NCBI GenBank assembly: GCA_013373385.1
Contig: JABXHX010000020.1
Coordinates: forward strand, 37,157-101,156
Length of the DNA stretch: 64,000 nucleotides
Reading direction: 5' to 3'
Origin: Flavobacteriaceae bacterium
Lineage (GTDB): Bacteria > Bacteroidota > Bacteroidia > Flavobacteriales > Flavobacteriaceae
Position numbers and translations under genes: made by a program. Shown piece by piece: positions 42,673 to 51,993 of the stretch; the first letter of the stretch is position 1; every line of letters begins with the position of its first letter. Under the pieces are notes generated by a model, which saw only the letters and a list, made by a program, of their open reading frames with translations, was not told the DNA's origin and searched no databases.

Positions 42673-43722
42673 TTATTTTTCTTCGTTAAAATAAACTTTG
42701 TAATACTTCATTTTCTTTTCTTCGTCGTAGCCTCTTTCTAGATATTCTGAAGCTGCATCTGGCGCATCAACATCTAATTTTATTTCGATGTTTGTATCTA
42801 ACTTAATGATGTTTTTAATTTTCTGCTTTTCTTTTTTTAAGACCACATCAGAAACCTCAAAATTATTTCTAATCAATACATCGTTTAAGGTTTCGAAGTG
42901 CTTTTTGTAATCTTCAAAAAGATTTTTCTTCTGATCTTCTTCAAAGATTTCGTCTTTAAATTCATGATAATCAACCGATTCATGCTCTTTAAAATAATCT
43001 ACAGTACTTGCCAAAAACTGACTTTGTTCTTGCTTGCCAAACTCGGGTTTTATCACTTCTTCAGAAAACTCTTTGCACAGCTCTAGATAACTTTGCGTGT
43101 GCTGGTTTCTATCATCTGCATAAGTTACAGATAAGAAATTTTTAATCCAATACTGTGCGTCGTATTGATTGTTATCTACACTCAACACCACAGTACCTTC
43201 TGCATCCGAAGTATTTAAAATTAAACAACCTTTGTCAATTTTTTTGGTACTGATTCCTTGCTGGACCGCTACATCAAAACTGTTCTCATCTAAATACGTT
43301 TGAAAAAAGTCAATCTTATTTTCAACTTTAAAAATTCCAACAGCCTCAGTTAGTACATCTTGATATTCTATACCTTCAATCAACGCAATAATTACATCCC
43401 CCTTTTTTATTTGAGCTGAATTAGATTGCTCGTACAAATGATTGACAATGTTTTTTGAATAATTAACAAAAGTACTTTCGTCTTTAAAAATCTCTGAAGT
43501 ATAATTGTTAATCTCGTTTAACCGAACATCTGCATGATGACTAAAACGATAACTCTGGGCTAAATTTGCAAAGGGTTTTAACAAAAAAGGCAGCATCAAA
43601 TTGTAGCTCTCTTCATCAAAACGTATCACATCTTCAGAAAAAGAATTTTGTCCGCTATTGTATTTGTTAGCTACTTTATGAATAATGCATTTGGTAATCT
43701 CTGCACGTGTTCTTTTAATCAT
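42673..43722 (-). CDS. Nucleoid-associated protein (NdpA/YejK family)
   Basis: This 349-residue protein of the 37-kDa nucleoid-associated family starts IKRTRAEITKCIIHKVANKYNSGQN, with an internal GDVIIALIEG strand and later FFQTYLDENSFDVA and KIDKGCLILN segments typical of the family. In E. coli YejK associates with the nucleoid and RNA polymerase; the biochemical role is unclear. The C-terminal half is acidic and Lys/Glu-rich. It is a single gene, convergent with lipB. Confidence 0.8.
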   Translation of the reverse strand: MIKRTRAEITKCIIHKVANKYNSGQNSFSEDVIRFDEESYNLMLPFLLKPFANLAQSYRFSHHADVRLNEINNYTSEIFKDESTFVNYSKNIVNHLYEQSNSAQIKKGDVIIALIEGIEYQDVLTEAVGIFKVENKIDFFQTYLDENSFDVAVQQGISTKKIDKGCLILNTSDAEGTVVLSVDNNQYDAQYWIKNFLSVTYADDRNQHTQSYLELCKEFSEEVIKPEFGKQEQSQFLASTVDYFKEHESVDYHEFKDEIFEEDQKKNLFEDYKKHFETLNDVLIRNNFEVSDVVLKKEKQKIKNIIKLDTNIEIKLDVDAPDAASEYLERGYDEEKKMKYYKVYFNEEK

Positions 43723-43814
43723 CTTTTAAATTTTTAAAGTCGCTAAAATAATTGAAGTTTTTTGAACATAATCATTTATTTTGATGAGATTTTTAGACAA
43801 GCTCAAAAATGATA

Positions 43815-44414
43815 TTAAAATTGGAGTTTTAATTGTTCTGGAAGTAACTTAAACGATTTTCTGTGATACTTGGTTGCGCCAAATTCTTTAATTGCCGCTC
43901 TATGCTGTTTGGTTGGATAACCTTTGTTTTGTTTCCAATTATACATTGGAAATTCTTCATGGATTTTCTCCATAAACTCATCTCTATAAGTCTTTGCCAA
44001 TACAGATGCAGCTGCTATGCTTAAGTATTTTGCATCGCCTTTTACAATGGTTTGATGCGGAATTTCTTTATAGGGTTTAAACTTGTTGCCATCTACAATA
44101 ATAAACTCTGGTTGTGGCTCTAACTGTGCTATAGAACGGTGCATTCCAACAATTGAGGCTTGCAACACATTGATTTTATCTACTTCTTTTTCATCTACAA
44201 AACAAACTCCAAACGCAATTGCACGCTCTTCAATAAATGGCCTTAACTCTTTGCGCTGTTTTTCGGTTAATTGCTTAGAATCATTTAAAAAAGGATGCTT
44301 AAAATTTTGAGGCAAAATTACTGCTGCTGCCACTACAGGACCTGCCAAACAACCTCTACCTGCCTCGTCTGTTCCTGCTTCTAAAACACAACCGCTGTAA
44401 TTACTTTTTAACAT
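43815..44414 (-). CDS. rnhB: Ribonuclease HII
   Basis: This 199-residue enzyme cleaves the RNA strand of RNA:DNA hybrids and single ribonucleotides in DNA. The catalytic pair D16-E17 lies in GTDEAGRG, with the remaining acidic residues in IVDGNKF and KTYRDEFM. The length is standard. It is divergent from the porin gene. Confidence 0.95.
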   Translation of the reverse strand: MLKSNYSGCVLEAGTDEAGRGCLAGPVVAAAVILPQNFKHPFLNDSKQLTEKQRKELRPFIEERAIAFGVCFVDEKEVDKINVLQASIVGMHRSIAQLEPQPEFIIVDGNKFKPYKEIPHQTIVKGDAKYLSIAAASVLAKTYRDEFMEKIHEEFPMYNWKQNKGYPTKQHRAAIKEFGATKYHRKSFKLLPEQLKLQF

Positions 44415-44472
44415 GAGTACAAATTAACAGATTTACAAGAAATTATTCATCTTTATTTCCGTTTAAAAATTT

Positions 44473-44480
44473 TACATTTG
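44473..44480 (+). promoter_or_regulatory. -7 promoter box for the porin gene
   Basis: TACATTTG matches TAnnTTTG, 18 nt before the ATG. Confidence 0.5.
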
Positions 44481-44498
44481 TTCTGTTAATCATTTTCA

Positions 44499-46451
44499 AT
44501 GAAGTATCGGTTTTTTATTGTCTTTTTAGGGTTGCTTATTAGCAATCAGCTTATAAATGCTCAAATTAATCCCATTAATAACAATAATGGTATCAATCAA
44601 ATTGATTCTACTTTTATCAATAAAAAATCGACTATTGTTGAGTTAAGCGGAAAAACAAACTACAAAGATTACAAAGTAATTTCTTTAAAGAATGATACTA
44701 CTTATATTGATACCACCCTTACTATTTTAAAGGAATATCGATATAACTTTTTACGAAAAGATCTTTTTGAGTTATTGCCATTTCACAATCAAGGGCAAAC
44801 TTTTAATAAACTTGGTTATGATTATAACACTCAACCACTAACTCCAAGTATAGGTGCTTCTGCAAAGCATTATAATTATTTAAGTGCAAATGATATTTTT
44901 TATTACAATGTACCAACACCAACTTCAGAAATTCTTTACAGAACAGGCTTACAACAAGGACAGGTTTTAGAAGCTTTATATACGTTAAATTTCTCTAAGA
45001 GGCTTAATGTAGGTATTTTATACAAAGGCTTACGTTCTTTAGGGAACTACAGAAATTCGTTAGCTTCACACGGAAACTTTAGAACAGTTTTTAGTTACAC
45101 CAACAAAAGCGAAAGGTATACATTAAAGGGGCATCTTGCCATGCAAGATTTAACCAATCAAGAAAATGGTGGGTTGACACAAAATGGTTTGACTGCTTTT
45201 ACAACTAACGATCCCAATTTTACAGATCGCGGAAGAATGGATGTCAATTTAGAAAAAACAGAAACCTTGCTAGAAGGCGAGCGTTACTTCTTTACACATA
45301 GTTATAAATTATTTGGCAGTAAAGACAGTATAAAAAGCAATTACACCAATTTAAAATTAGGGCACCAATTTAGTCATGAGGCAAAAAAATATTCATTTTC
45401 AGAGCCAACTATAAATACTGCTTTTTTTGGAACATCTATTTTGCAAAGTTTTACTGACAAGGTAGAAGATAAGAGAATCAACAACGAATTGTTCTTAGAA
45501 TTCAATTCAAAATATATTTTAGGTAGGTTTAAAGTAAAAACCAATTACATCAATTATAACTACGGATATGATTCTATTGTTAATAAAAACTTAGCTACTG
45601 TTTCTAACCCTAAAATTAAAGGTACGGCAATTAATTTTGGAGGTAGTTGGAATGCTAAGATCAAGAACTTTCAGTTAAATTCTGAAGTAAATTTTATTCC
45701 TGGTACACATCAACTTTCTGGTAGTTCTATTTACAGCGAAGCCATTTTTAAAAAAGACAGCGTTTTTACTTTAAAAGGTAGTATTGGCATTAATTCTAAA
45801 TCTCCCAACTTTAATGCGATACTATTTCAAAGTGCTTACGAAAACTACAACTGGCAAAACAATCAGTTTAAAAACATCAACACCAGAAACATTTCTTTTG
45901 GCTTAGAAACAAAATGGGTTCAAACAACGGTTTCTTTAACTAATATTGAGAATTATGCGTATTTTAACGAATCTTCTAAACCAAAGCAATCAGGAGAAAA
46001 CGTTACCTACTTAAAAGTAAAAGCAAGCAATGAACTTAAATTCGGAAAATTTGCTTTAAACAATACCGTACTTTTTCAGCAAGTAAGTAGTGGACAAGAT
46101 GTTTTTAGAGTTCCTAATTTTGTAACTAGAAACACATTTTATTTTACAGATTATGTATTTAAAGGCAACCCAATGTTATTGCAAACCGGAATTACCTTTA
46201 AGTATTTCTCTCCATACAAAGCACATGCTTTTGATCCTTTGCTAAACGAATTTAGGATTCAAAATTCAACAGAAATTGGCTATCCAACTTTAGATGTTTT
46301 TATCAACACACAAGTACGCAGAACACGTATTTATTTAAAAGCAGATAATATTAGTTCTAAGTTTTTAAAGAAAAATTATTTTTCTGCTCCAAATTATCCT
46401 TATAGAGATTTTGTAATTCGTTTTGGGTTGGTGTGGAATTGGTTTATTTAA
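44499..46451 (+). CDS. Putative outer-membrane porin (Porin_10 family)
   Basis: This 650-residue protein has a signal peptide (1-22, INA-Q), then a plug-like N-terminal region and alternating amphipathic strands rich in Tyr, Asn and Ser, ending with an aromatic residue as expected of an outer-membrane beta-barrel. The motif FNKLGYDYNTQPLTPSIGASAKHYNYL and the barrel pattern match the Bacteroidota Porin_10 family. The substrate is unknown. Two small membrane proteins follow closely downstream. Confidence 0.8.
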   Translation: MKYRFFIVFLGLLISNQLINAQINPINNNNGINQIDSTFINKKSTIVELSGKTNYKDYKVISLKNDTTYIDTTLTILKEYRYNFLRKDLFELLPFHNQGQTFNKLGYDYNTQPLTPSIGASAKHYNYLSANDIFYYNVPTPTSEILYRTGLQQGQVLEALYTLNFSKRLNVGILYKGLRSLGNYRNSLASHGNFRTVFSYTNKSERYTLKGHLAMQDLTNQENGGLTQNGLTAFTTNDPNFTDRGRMDVNLEKTETLLEGERYFFTHSYKLFGSKDSIKSNYTNLKLGHQFSHEAKKYSFSEPTINTAFFGTSILQSFTDKVEDKRINNELFLEFNSKYILGRFKVKTNYINYNYGYDSIVNKNLATVSNPKIKGTAINFGGSWNAKIKNFQLNSEVNFIPGTHQLSGSSIYSEAIFKKDSVFTLKGSIGINSKSPNFNAILFQSAYENYNWQNNQFKNINTRNISFGLETKWVQTTVSLTNIENYAYFNESSKPKQSGENVTYLKVKASNELKFGKFALNNTVLFQQVSSGQDVFRVPNFVTRNTFYFTDYVFKGNPMLLQTGITFKYFSPYKAHAFDPLLNEFRIQNSTEIGYPTLDVFINTQVRRTRIYLKADNISSKFLKKNYFSAPNYPYRDFVIRFGLVWNWFI

Positions 46452-46453
46452 CT

Positions 46454-46726
46454 ATGAATTTTATCTTTATTATTGTATTGATTTTGTTTTGGGTAATAAG
46501 TTTTATTATCCTTTCTCCATGGAAACATTTTTATAAATTCATCATTATAAATATTATCATTTTTGCTATTTACTTTTATATTTTCATCTTTAAAGGAGAG
46601 TATATTTGGGGACATGATGAATATGGCATAGGTACATTATTGAGAATATCGATCGCAATACTAACACACACCTTAATTAGTCTTATTTTTGCACTTATTA
46701 TAAATCATTTGATGCTGAAGAAATGA
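46454..46726 (+). CDS. Small three-TM membrane protein (90 aa)
   Basis: It has three hydrophobic segments (about 2-20, 25-45 and 62-86) with a central polar loop, GEYIWGHDEYGIG. The frame opens at GTG 46433 inside the porin gene, but ATG 46454, 2 bp after the porin stop, is the likely start. Its stop overlaps the start of the next gene by 4 bp (ATGA), so it is translationally coupled. Function unknown. Confidence 0.6.
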   Translation: MNFIFIIVLILFWVISFIILSPWKHFYKFIIINIIIFAIYFYIFIFKGEYIWGHDEYGIGTLLRISIAILTHTLISLIFALIINHLMLKK

Positions 46727-46977
46727 AAAATCAACTTAAAAAAAACTGGAAAATCTTTTTAATTGCAAGCCTAACACTTGGTTTAGCTCCTTTTAACCCT
46801 CCACATATTTGGGGTAAAATTCAGTGGATAATGGGCGGCAATGCTTTTAGTGGAGAACATGCCATGCAGGCAATGGATTGGTTTGATGTTTTTTTACATG
46901 GTTCTCCTTGGGTCTTACTTGTTATTTCTACACTAATAAATCTTTCTGGAGTATGGGCAAAAAGCGATTCGGAATAG
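46723..46977 (+). CDS. Small membrane protein (84 aa), conserved type
   Basis: It has two hydrophobic helices (about 11-27 and 60-75) flanking an aromatic-rich loop (PPHIWGKIQWIMGG... DWFDVFLHGSPWVLL). I associate the LGLAPF...PHIWGKIQW...MDWFDVFLHGSPWVL pattern with a small conserved flavobacterial membrane protein without known function. It is coupled to the preceding gene by an ATGA overlap. Its last 50 bp overlap the convergent GNAT gene. Confidence 0.65.
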   Translation: MKNQLKKNWKIFLIASLTLGLAPFNPPHIWGKIQWIMGGNAFSGEHAMQAMDWFDVFLHGSPWVLLVISTLINLSGVWAKSDSE

Positions 46978-47380
46978 TACTTTCTTTTTTATCTATTTTA
47001 TAAAACCCTTGGCTTTTATAAAAATCAACTGCATGTGGATCTGCTAATAAAGTCATTGAGACAACATTCAATTTTATCGCTTCTTTAAACGCATGTTGTA
47101 TTAATTGCTTTCCAATGCCCTTTCCAATAAATTCTGGTAATACAAATAGCATTTCCAACACAACAGAATTTCCTTCAGGTGGATTCAAAATATAAAACCC
47201 AACTGTACTATTTGTTATGTGAAATTTAAAAATAGTACAGGTTTGAAACATTTCTGGAGTGACTGTTAAATCGTCTCTCCAACCATCAATCAATTCATTA
47301 GAATAGCCCCAAAAGGCTTTTGATTTTAACGCAATCTCCGTTAATCTTTCTGCATCAAATGATTGTGCTTCAACAATCAT
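46928..47380 (-). CDS. GNAT family N-acetyltransferase
   Basis: This 150-residue GNAT-fold enzyme binds acetyl-CoA at the pyrophosphate loop FIGKGIGKQLIQ (about 94-105), preceded by the strand VVLEMLFVLPE and followed by DPHAVDFYKSQGF, a typical GNAT C-terminal motif. The acceptor is unknown. The start overlaps the nhaC-like stop by one base, and its 3' end overlaps the convergent small membrane protein by 50 bp, an unusually long convergent overlap. Confidence 0.85.
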   Translation of the reverse strand: MIVEAQSFDAERLTEIALKSKAFWGYSNELIDGWRDDLTVTPEMFQTCTIFKFHITNSTVGFYILNPPEGNSVVLEMLFVLPEFIGKGIGKQLIQHAFKEAIKLNVVSMTLLADPHAVDFYKSQGFYKIDKKESTIPNRFLPILQKDLLV

Positions 47381-48864
47381 TATTTTTTAGCTAACTGCCT
47401 AATTTTAATATTGAATGCTGCAAAAATTAAAGTCATAAACGGACTCAACCAGTTGAAAATCGCATAGAAAAAGTAGTCAAAAACTGGCACACCTAGCACC
47501 CCTGAATGGTAAGCTCCACAAGTATTCCATGGAATTAGCACAGAAGTAACAGTACCTGAATCTTCCAAAGCTCTACTTAAATTTTCTGGCGCTAAACCTT
47601 TTTCTTCGTAAGCTTTGGCATACATTTTACCTGGTACCACAATAGCTAAATATTGATCTGAAGCTGTAACATTTAAACCAATACAAGTAGCCACTGTACT
47701 TGCAAATAATCCAAAAACAGAATCAAATAAGTTTAACATAAATCTACTGATTCTTGCTAATGCTCCAATTGCATCCATAATTCCACCAAAAACCATAGCA
47801 CATAAAATCAACCATATCGTATTCATCATTTTTGCCATTCCACCAGCTGTAAACAAATCAGCTAAAGCTTTGTTCTCGGTTGCTACCGAAGTTTCAACGG
47901 TTATCGCTTTCATAACACCTTTATAAGCCGAATTAAAGTCTAATTCTTTTACCCCAGCAATTTGCGCAACCACTTCTGGTTGAAAAATCAAGGCAAACAC
48001 AGCTCCTAAAATTGTTCCTGCTAGTAACGCAATGAGTGGCGGTGTTTTTTTAATAATCATTACAATTACAATTACCGGTACCAAAAACAACCACGGACTA
48101 ATATTGAATGCTTTTTTAATATCAACTAACAGGGCGTTTGTATCTGCTTCTCCTGTTGCATCTTGAGTGAATCCAATAATAATAAATACAACTAATGTAA
48201 CAACAATTGTTGGCACCGTTGTATAAGCCATATAACGAATGTGTGTAAACAAATCGGTTCCTGCCATAGCTGGTGCTAGGTTTGTAGTATCTGACATTGG
48301 AGACATTTTATCACCAAAATACGCACCAGACAGTACTGCACCTGCTGTCATTCCTAATGATATCCCTAAGGCTTCACCGATACCAATTAATGCAATACCC
48401 ACAGTAGCTGCGGTAGTCCAAGAGCTACCAGTTGCTATAGAAATTACTGCACAAATAATCAATGTTGCTGCTAAAAATATGGTAGGATTTAACACTTGCA
48501 GTCCGTAATAAATCATTGACGGAATGATACCGCTTATCAGCCAAGTACCTGCCAAAGCACCAACCATTAATAAAATTAAAATAGCACCTGCTGTCGATTT
48601 AATGTTTTCGGCAACTTCTTCTATCATTCTATCAAACGAGACTTTATTTCTAAAACCTACAATGGCAGCTACTGCTCCTCCCATCAATAAAATAAACTGA
48701 TTAGATCCACTCAATGCATCATCTCCAAAAATAAAAACATTATACGCCAACATTCCAATTAGAATAAGTACAGGCAGAATTGCCTCCCAAATATTGAGCT
48801 CTTTGTTTTCTATAATTTTTTGGTCTTCAATTTTAATTTCAGAAATATTTTTACCGTCTTGCAT
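47380..48864 (-). CDS. Na+/H+ antiporter NhaC family
   Basis: This 494-residue polytopic transporter has about 11-12 helices. The NhaC-family stretches include ATGSSWTTAATVGIALIGIGEALG, GAYFGDKMSPMSDTTNLAPAMAGTDLF and SGTVTSVLIPWNTCGAYHSGVLGV. It would exchange cytoplasmic Na+ for H+ (or, in some members, organic counter-ions), which fits a marine organism and a possible Na+ cycle with the PPase (inference). The start of the GNAT gene overlaps its stop by 1 base. Confidence 0.88.
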   Translation of the reverse strand: MQDGKNISEIKIEDQKIIENKELNIWEAILPVLILIGMLAYNVFIFGDDALSGSNQFILLMGGAVAAIVGFRNKVSFDRMIEEVAENIKSTAGAILILLMVGALAGTWLISGIIPSMIYYGLQVLNPTIFLAATLIICAVISIATGSSWTTAATVGIALIGIGEALGISLGMTAGAVLSGAYFGDKMSPMSDTTNLAPAMAGTDLFTHIRYMAYTTVPTIVVTLVVFIIIGFTQDATGEADTNALLVDIKKAFNISPWLFLVPVIVIVMIIKKTPPLIALLAGTILGAVFALIFQPEVVAQIAGVKELDFNSAYKGVMKAITVETSVATENKALADLFTAGGMAKMMNTIWLILCAMVFGGIMDAIGALARISRFMLNLFDSVFGLFASTVATCIGLNVTASDQYLAIVVPGKMYAKAYEEKGLAPENLSRALEDSGTVTSVLIPWNTCGAYHSGVLGVPVFDYFFYAIFNWLSPFMTLIFAAFNIKIRQLAKK

Positions 48865-48930
48865 TTGTAGTATTTTTTAGAAGTGTAATGTTACGATTTT
48901 ATGCAATGCAATGCAAATCAATTTCTTTGG

Positions 48931-48938
48931 TATATTTG
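48931..48938 (+). promoter_or_regulatory. -7 promoter box directly before the DUF457 gene
   Basis: TATATTTG matches TAnnTTTG; the ATG starts 5 nt later at 48944. This would yield a leaderless or near-leaderless mRNA. Confidence 0.45.
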
Positions 48939-48943
48939 CCGCT

Positions 48944-49966
48944 ATGGATTCGTTAACTCAAATTGTTTTAGGAGCTGCTTGCGGAGAAATTACCCTTGGT
49001 AAAAAAATAGGAAATAAGGCGATGCTATTTGGTGCAATTGGAGGTACAATTCCAGATTTAGATGTGTTTATTGGTGGATTGATTTATGGTAATAAAATTG
49101 ATGCTATGGCATTTCATAGAGGGTCTATGCATTCATTCTTATTTGCTTTTTTAGCACCATTTGTCTTTGGATGGATTACACATAAATTGTATGATTTTGG
49201 AAAAAGAAAAGGTACTACAAACTATAAGAATTGGATTTGGCTTTATTTTCTAGCCATTTTTACACATCCAATTTTAGACAGTTTTACTCCATACGGAACT
49301 CAATTATTTTCTCCTTTTACAGATTATAGAACTGCGTTTAATACCATTTCTGTAGTTGATCCTTTTTATACACTTCCTTTTTTATTGTGCTTAATTATTG
49401 CAATGTTTTTTAATAGAAAAAATACTAGAAGAACTTGGTGGTTAAAAGCGGGTATTGTTTCTAGCTCACTGTATTTATTATTTACAGTAGGCAATAAAAT
49501 ATACGTTGATTCAATTTTCAAAAAATCATTTGATAATGCCAATATTAATTACAGTAGATTTTCAGCTCAACCAACCTTTCTCAATAATATTTTATGGTAT
49601 GGAATAGCAGAAACAGCAACTAATTATAAGGTTGGATTTTATTCTTTGTTTGATTCAAAATCTGAGCTTGATACCATTTTAACCATACCTAAAAATAGAA
49701 CATTATTAGATATACATCATCCAGATATTAAAACCCTTAGGTGGTTTAGTAATGGTTATTATAACTTAGAAGCCGTAGATTCTTCAAACAATGTGCTGTA
49801 TATAGATTTACGCTACCCAATGTTGAATCCTAAAGATATCAACACTTCTTTATTTCGATTTGAATTAAAGAAAGATAATAACCGTTGGGATATGGTTCCT
49901 TTTAAAGGAGGCAGACCTACAAAAGAGCATTTTAAAGAATTTACAAATCGACTTTACAGTAAGTAA
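48944..49966 (+). CDS. Metal-dependent hydrolase-like membrane protein (DUF457/YdjM family)
   Basis: This 340-residue protein has a metal-binding N-terminal region: DSLTQIVLGAACGE, GGTIPDLDVF and FHRGSMHSF, with conserved Asp and His residues. Hydrophobic segments and THPILDSFTPYGTQLFSPF follow, all typical of the DUF457/YdjM metal-dependent hydrolase family. The role is not established. The frame opens earlier, at 48911, but that extension overlaps the -7 box. ATG 48944 fits the family N-terminus (MDSLTQ). Confidence 0.78.
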   Translation: MDSLTQIVLGAACGEITLGKKIGNKAMLFGAIGGTIPDLDVFIGGLIYGNKIDAMAFHRGSMHSFLFAFLAPFVFGWITHKLYDFGKRKGTTNYKNWIWLYFLAIFTHPILDSFTPYGTQLFSPFTDYRTAFNTISVVDPFYTLPFLLCLIIAMFFNRKNTRRTWWLKAGIVSSSLYLLFTVGNKIYVDSIFKKSFDNANINYSRFSAQPTFLNNILWYGIAETATNYKVGFYSLFDSKSELDTILTIPKNRTLLDIHHPDIKTLRWFSNGYYNLEAVDSSNNVLYIDLRYPMLNPKDINTSLFRFELKKDNNRWDMVPFKGGRPTKEHFKEFTNRLYSK

Positions 49967-49990
49967 AAAATCCCGCTAAAGCGGGATTTT
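49967..49990. terminator. Bidirectional terminator
   Basis: A perfect 10-bp stem AAAATCCCGC/GCGGGATTTT with a TAAA loop, between convergent genes. Confidence 0.9.
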
Positions 49991-49991
49991 A

Positions 49992-50627
49992 TCATGTGTT
50001 TAGTATATCTAACAGTATTGGTTTTAATCCATTGAAAAAGAATTCAACTGCTATTACCATTACAATTAACCCCATCAATCGCATCATCACATTAATTCCT
50101 GTTTCTCCTAAAACTTTAATAATCTTTGAAGAACTATAAAGAATGATATAAGTAACTATAATTACAAGTAACGTTGCTATTATCAATATTATTTTTTTAT
50201 TGATAGAATTAGCGTCCTCCATCATAACTATTGCATTTGTTAGTGCTCCAGGACCACAAATCATTGGTATTGCAAGTGGCGTTACAGAAATATCATTCAC
50301 ATACGATTTTATTTCAGAATCTTTAAGCTTTACTTTCCCTAACCTTGCTTGTAACATATCCATTCCCATTAAAAAAAATATTACACCACCTACCACTCTA
50401 AAACTATTGACAGAAATTCCGAAAAAATTGAATAATAATTGCCCAGAAAATGCAAAAATGATAATGGTTATAAAACTTACTATTGATGCCTTTTGCGCTG
50501 TTTTAGTTCTATGACTTTGATCTAAATCTGCCGTCATTGTCATAAAAATAGGCATTGTTCCAAGTGGGTTTATCAATGTAAAAAACGACGTAAATGATAA
50601 AATTCCAAAAGTTAAAAGTTCATTCAT
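49992..50627 (-). CDS. MarC family membrane protein
   Basis: This 211-residue, roughly six-helix protein of the MarC/UPF0056 family has the conserved FTSFFTLINPLGTMPIFMTMT opening and ISVTPLAIPMICGPGALTNAI repeat-like segments. A role in multiple antibiotic resistance was once proposed and later doubted, so the function is unknown. The frame is open to 50666, but ATG 50627 (MNELLTFGIL) is the family-like start and avoids overlapping the upstream gene's 3' end. Confidence 0.88.
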   Translation of the reverse strand: MNELLTFGILSFTSFFTLINPLGTMPIFMTMTADLDQSHRTKTAQKASIVSFITIIIFAFSGQLLFNFFGISVNSFRVVGGVIFFLMGMDMLQARLGKVKLKDSEIKSYVNDISVTPLAIPMICGPGALTNAIVMMEDANSINKKIILIIATLLVIIVTYIILYSSSKIIKVLGETGINVMMRLMGLIVMVIAVEFFFNGLKPILLDILNT

Positions 50628-50638
50628 TATGATAGCAT

Positions 50639-51838
50639 TTACAATACTCCTACTTCTTTCATACAAGCATTCATCATTTCATAGGTTCTCTCAATATCAT
50701 TATCTAACCCAATCGAAAAACGAATTAATCCATCCGTCAATCCCATTTCTGCTTGTTCATCTTCTGGAATCTCTGATGATGTAGAGGTTCCGGGAGCAGA
50801 GAATAAGGTTTTATAAAATCCTAAACTTACCGCTAAGTATCCTAAGTTTTTTTCTTGCATTAATTCCATCAATTCATTGGCTTTTTCTAAAGAACCCGCA
50901 TCAATTGTTAACATTCCTCCATAACCATATTCTTTATTCATCATACTTGTAAATACTTCATGTGATGGGTGTGATTTTAAACCTGGATACACTGTTTTTA
51001 AACCATCAGCTTCAAATTTCTCTGCTAAAAATGCTGCATTCTTACTATGCTGTTTCATTCTGATATGCAATGTTCTCATGTTCTTTAAAATAGATGCAGA
51101 ACGCATACTATCCATTGATGCTCCTAGCAACATACTCGCTCCGTCAATGACACTTTTTTGTGAATTTATAAAATCTGAACTTGCACAAACCACACCACCC
51201 ATAGTATCTGAAGAACCATTGATAAATTTGGTTAAACTATGCAATACCACATCTGCACCTAATTGAGCTGGTGCAATTGATAGTGGAGAAAAAGTATTAT
51301 CAACCACTAATTTTAAATCATATTTTTTAGCTATTTTAGCCAATGCTTTAATATCTGCTACTTCTAATAATGGATTACTTACTGACTCACAGTAAATCAT
51401 TTTGGTATTATCTGTAATTGCTGCTTCAACAACATCTAATTTTGTAATATCTACAAAAGAAGTTTCAATTCCCATTCTTGGTGTAAAATTCTTTAAGAAA
51501 GCATAAGTACCTCCGTAAATTGTTCTACTTGAAACGATGTGATCTCCGTTACCGCATATTTGTAAAATAGTTGGGGTAATTGCTCCCATTCCTGAGCCTG
51601 CAACATTTGCTGTTTCTGTCCCTTCCATTGCCGCTAATGCTTCCCCTAAGTATAAATTACTTGGAGATGAATGACGAGAATACAAATAACAACCGTCTGT
51701 ATTCCCTTCGAAAGTATCGAACATGGTTTTTGCCGATAAAAAGGTATAGGTAGATGAATCTGAAATCGATGGATTTACTCCTCCAAATTCTCCGAAATAT
51801 TGTAAATCTTGAATATTGTTTGCTGGTTTAAATTTCAT
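50639..51838 (-). CDS. PLP-dependent trans-sulfuration-family lyase (methionine gamma-lyase/cystathionine type)
   Basis: This 399-residue Cys/Met-metabolism PLP enzyme has the PLP lysine K204 (SLTKFINGSSDTMGG), D180 (DNTF), R55 and the substrate-side YGGT (108-111). Bacterial methionine gamma-lyases usually have Cys in the YGCT position; here it is Gly, as in cystathionine synthases and lyases, so specificity is open. It is divergent from an Lrp/AsnC regulator 155 bp away, which commonly controls amino acid catabolism, supporting a degradative role (inference). Confidence 0.82.
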   Translation of the reverse strand: MKFKPANNIQDLQYFGEFGGVNPSISDSSTYTFLSAKTMFDTFEGNTDGCYLYSRHSSPSNLYLGEALAAMEGTETANVAGSGMGAITPTILQICGNGDHIVSSRTIYGGTYAFLKNFTPRMGIETSFVDITKLDVVEAAITDNTKMIYCESVSNPLLEVADIKALAKIAKKYDLKLVVDNTFSPLSIAPAQLGADVVLHSLTKFINGSSDTMGGVVCASSDFINSQKSVIDGASMLLGASMDSMRSASILKNMRTLHIRMKQHSKNAAFLAEKFEADGLKTVYPGLKSHPSHEVFTSMMNKEYGYGGMLTIDAGSLEKANELMELMQEKNLGYLAVSLGFYKTLFSAPGTSTSSEIPEDEQAEMGLTDGLIRFSIGLDNDIERTYEMMNACMKEVGVL

Positions 51839-51993
51839 GATTGTTAGTTTTAATCATACAAATAAACCACATGATAGATTATTAATCAATACATAAGTAA
51901 TTTTATAGATTTTTTTTCTTTAATTTAGCACTTTATTAATTTTTAACATTACAACTAACTAATCAAACATTATCTGTTAGAAAATTTTTCGGA

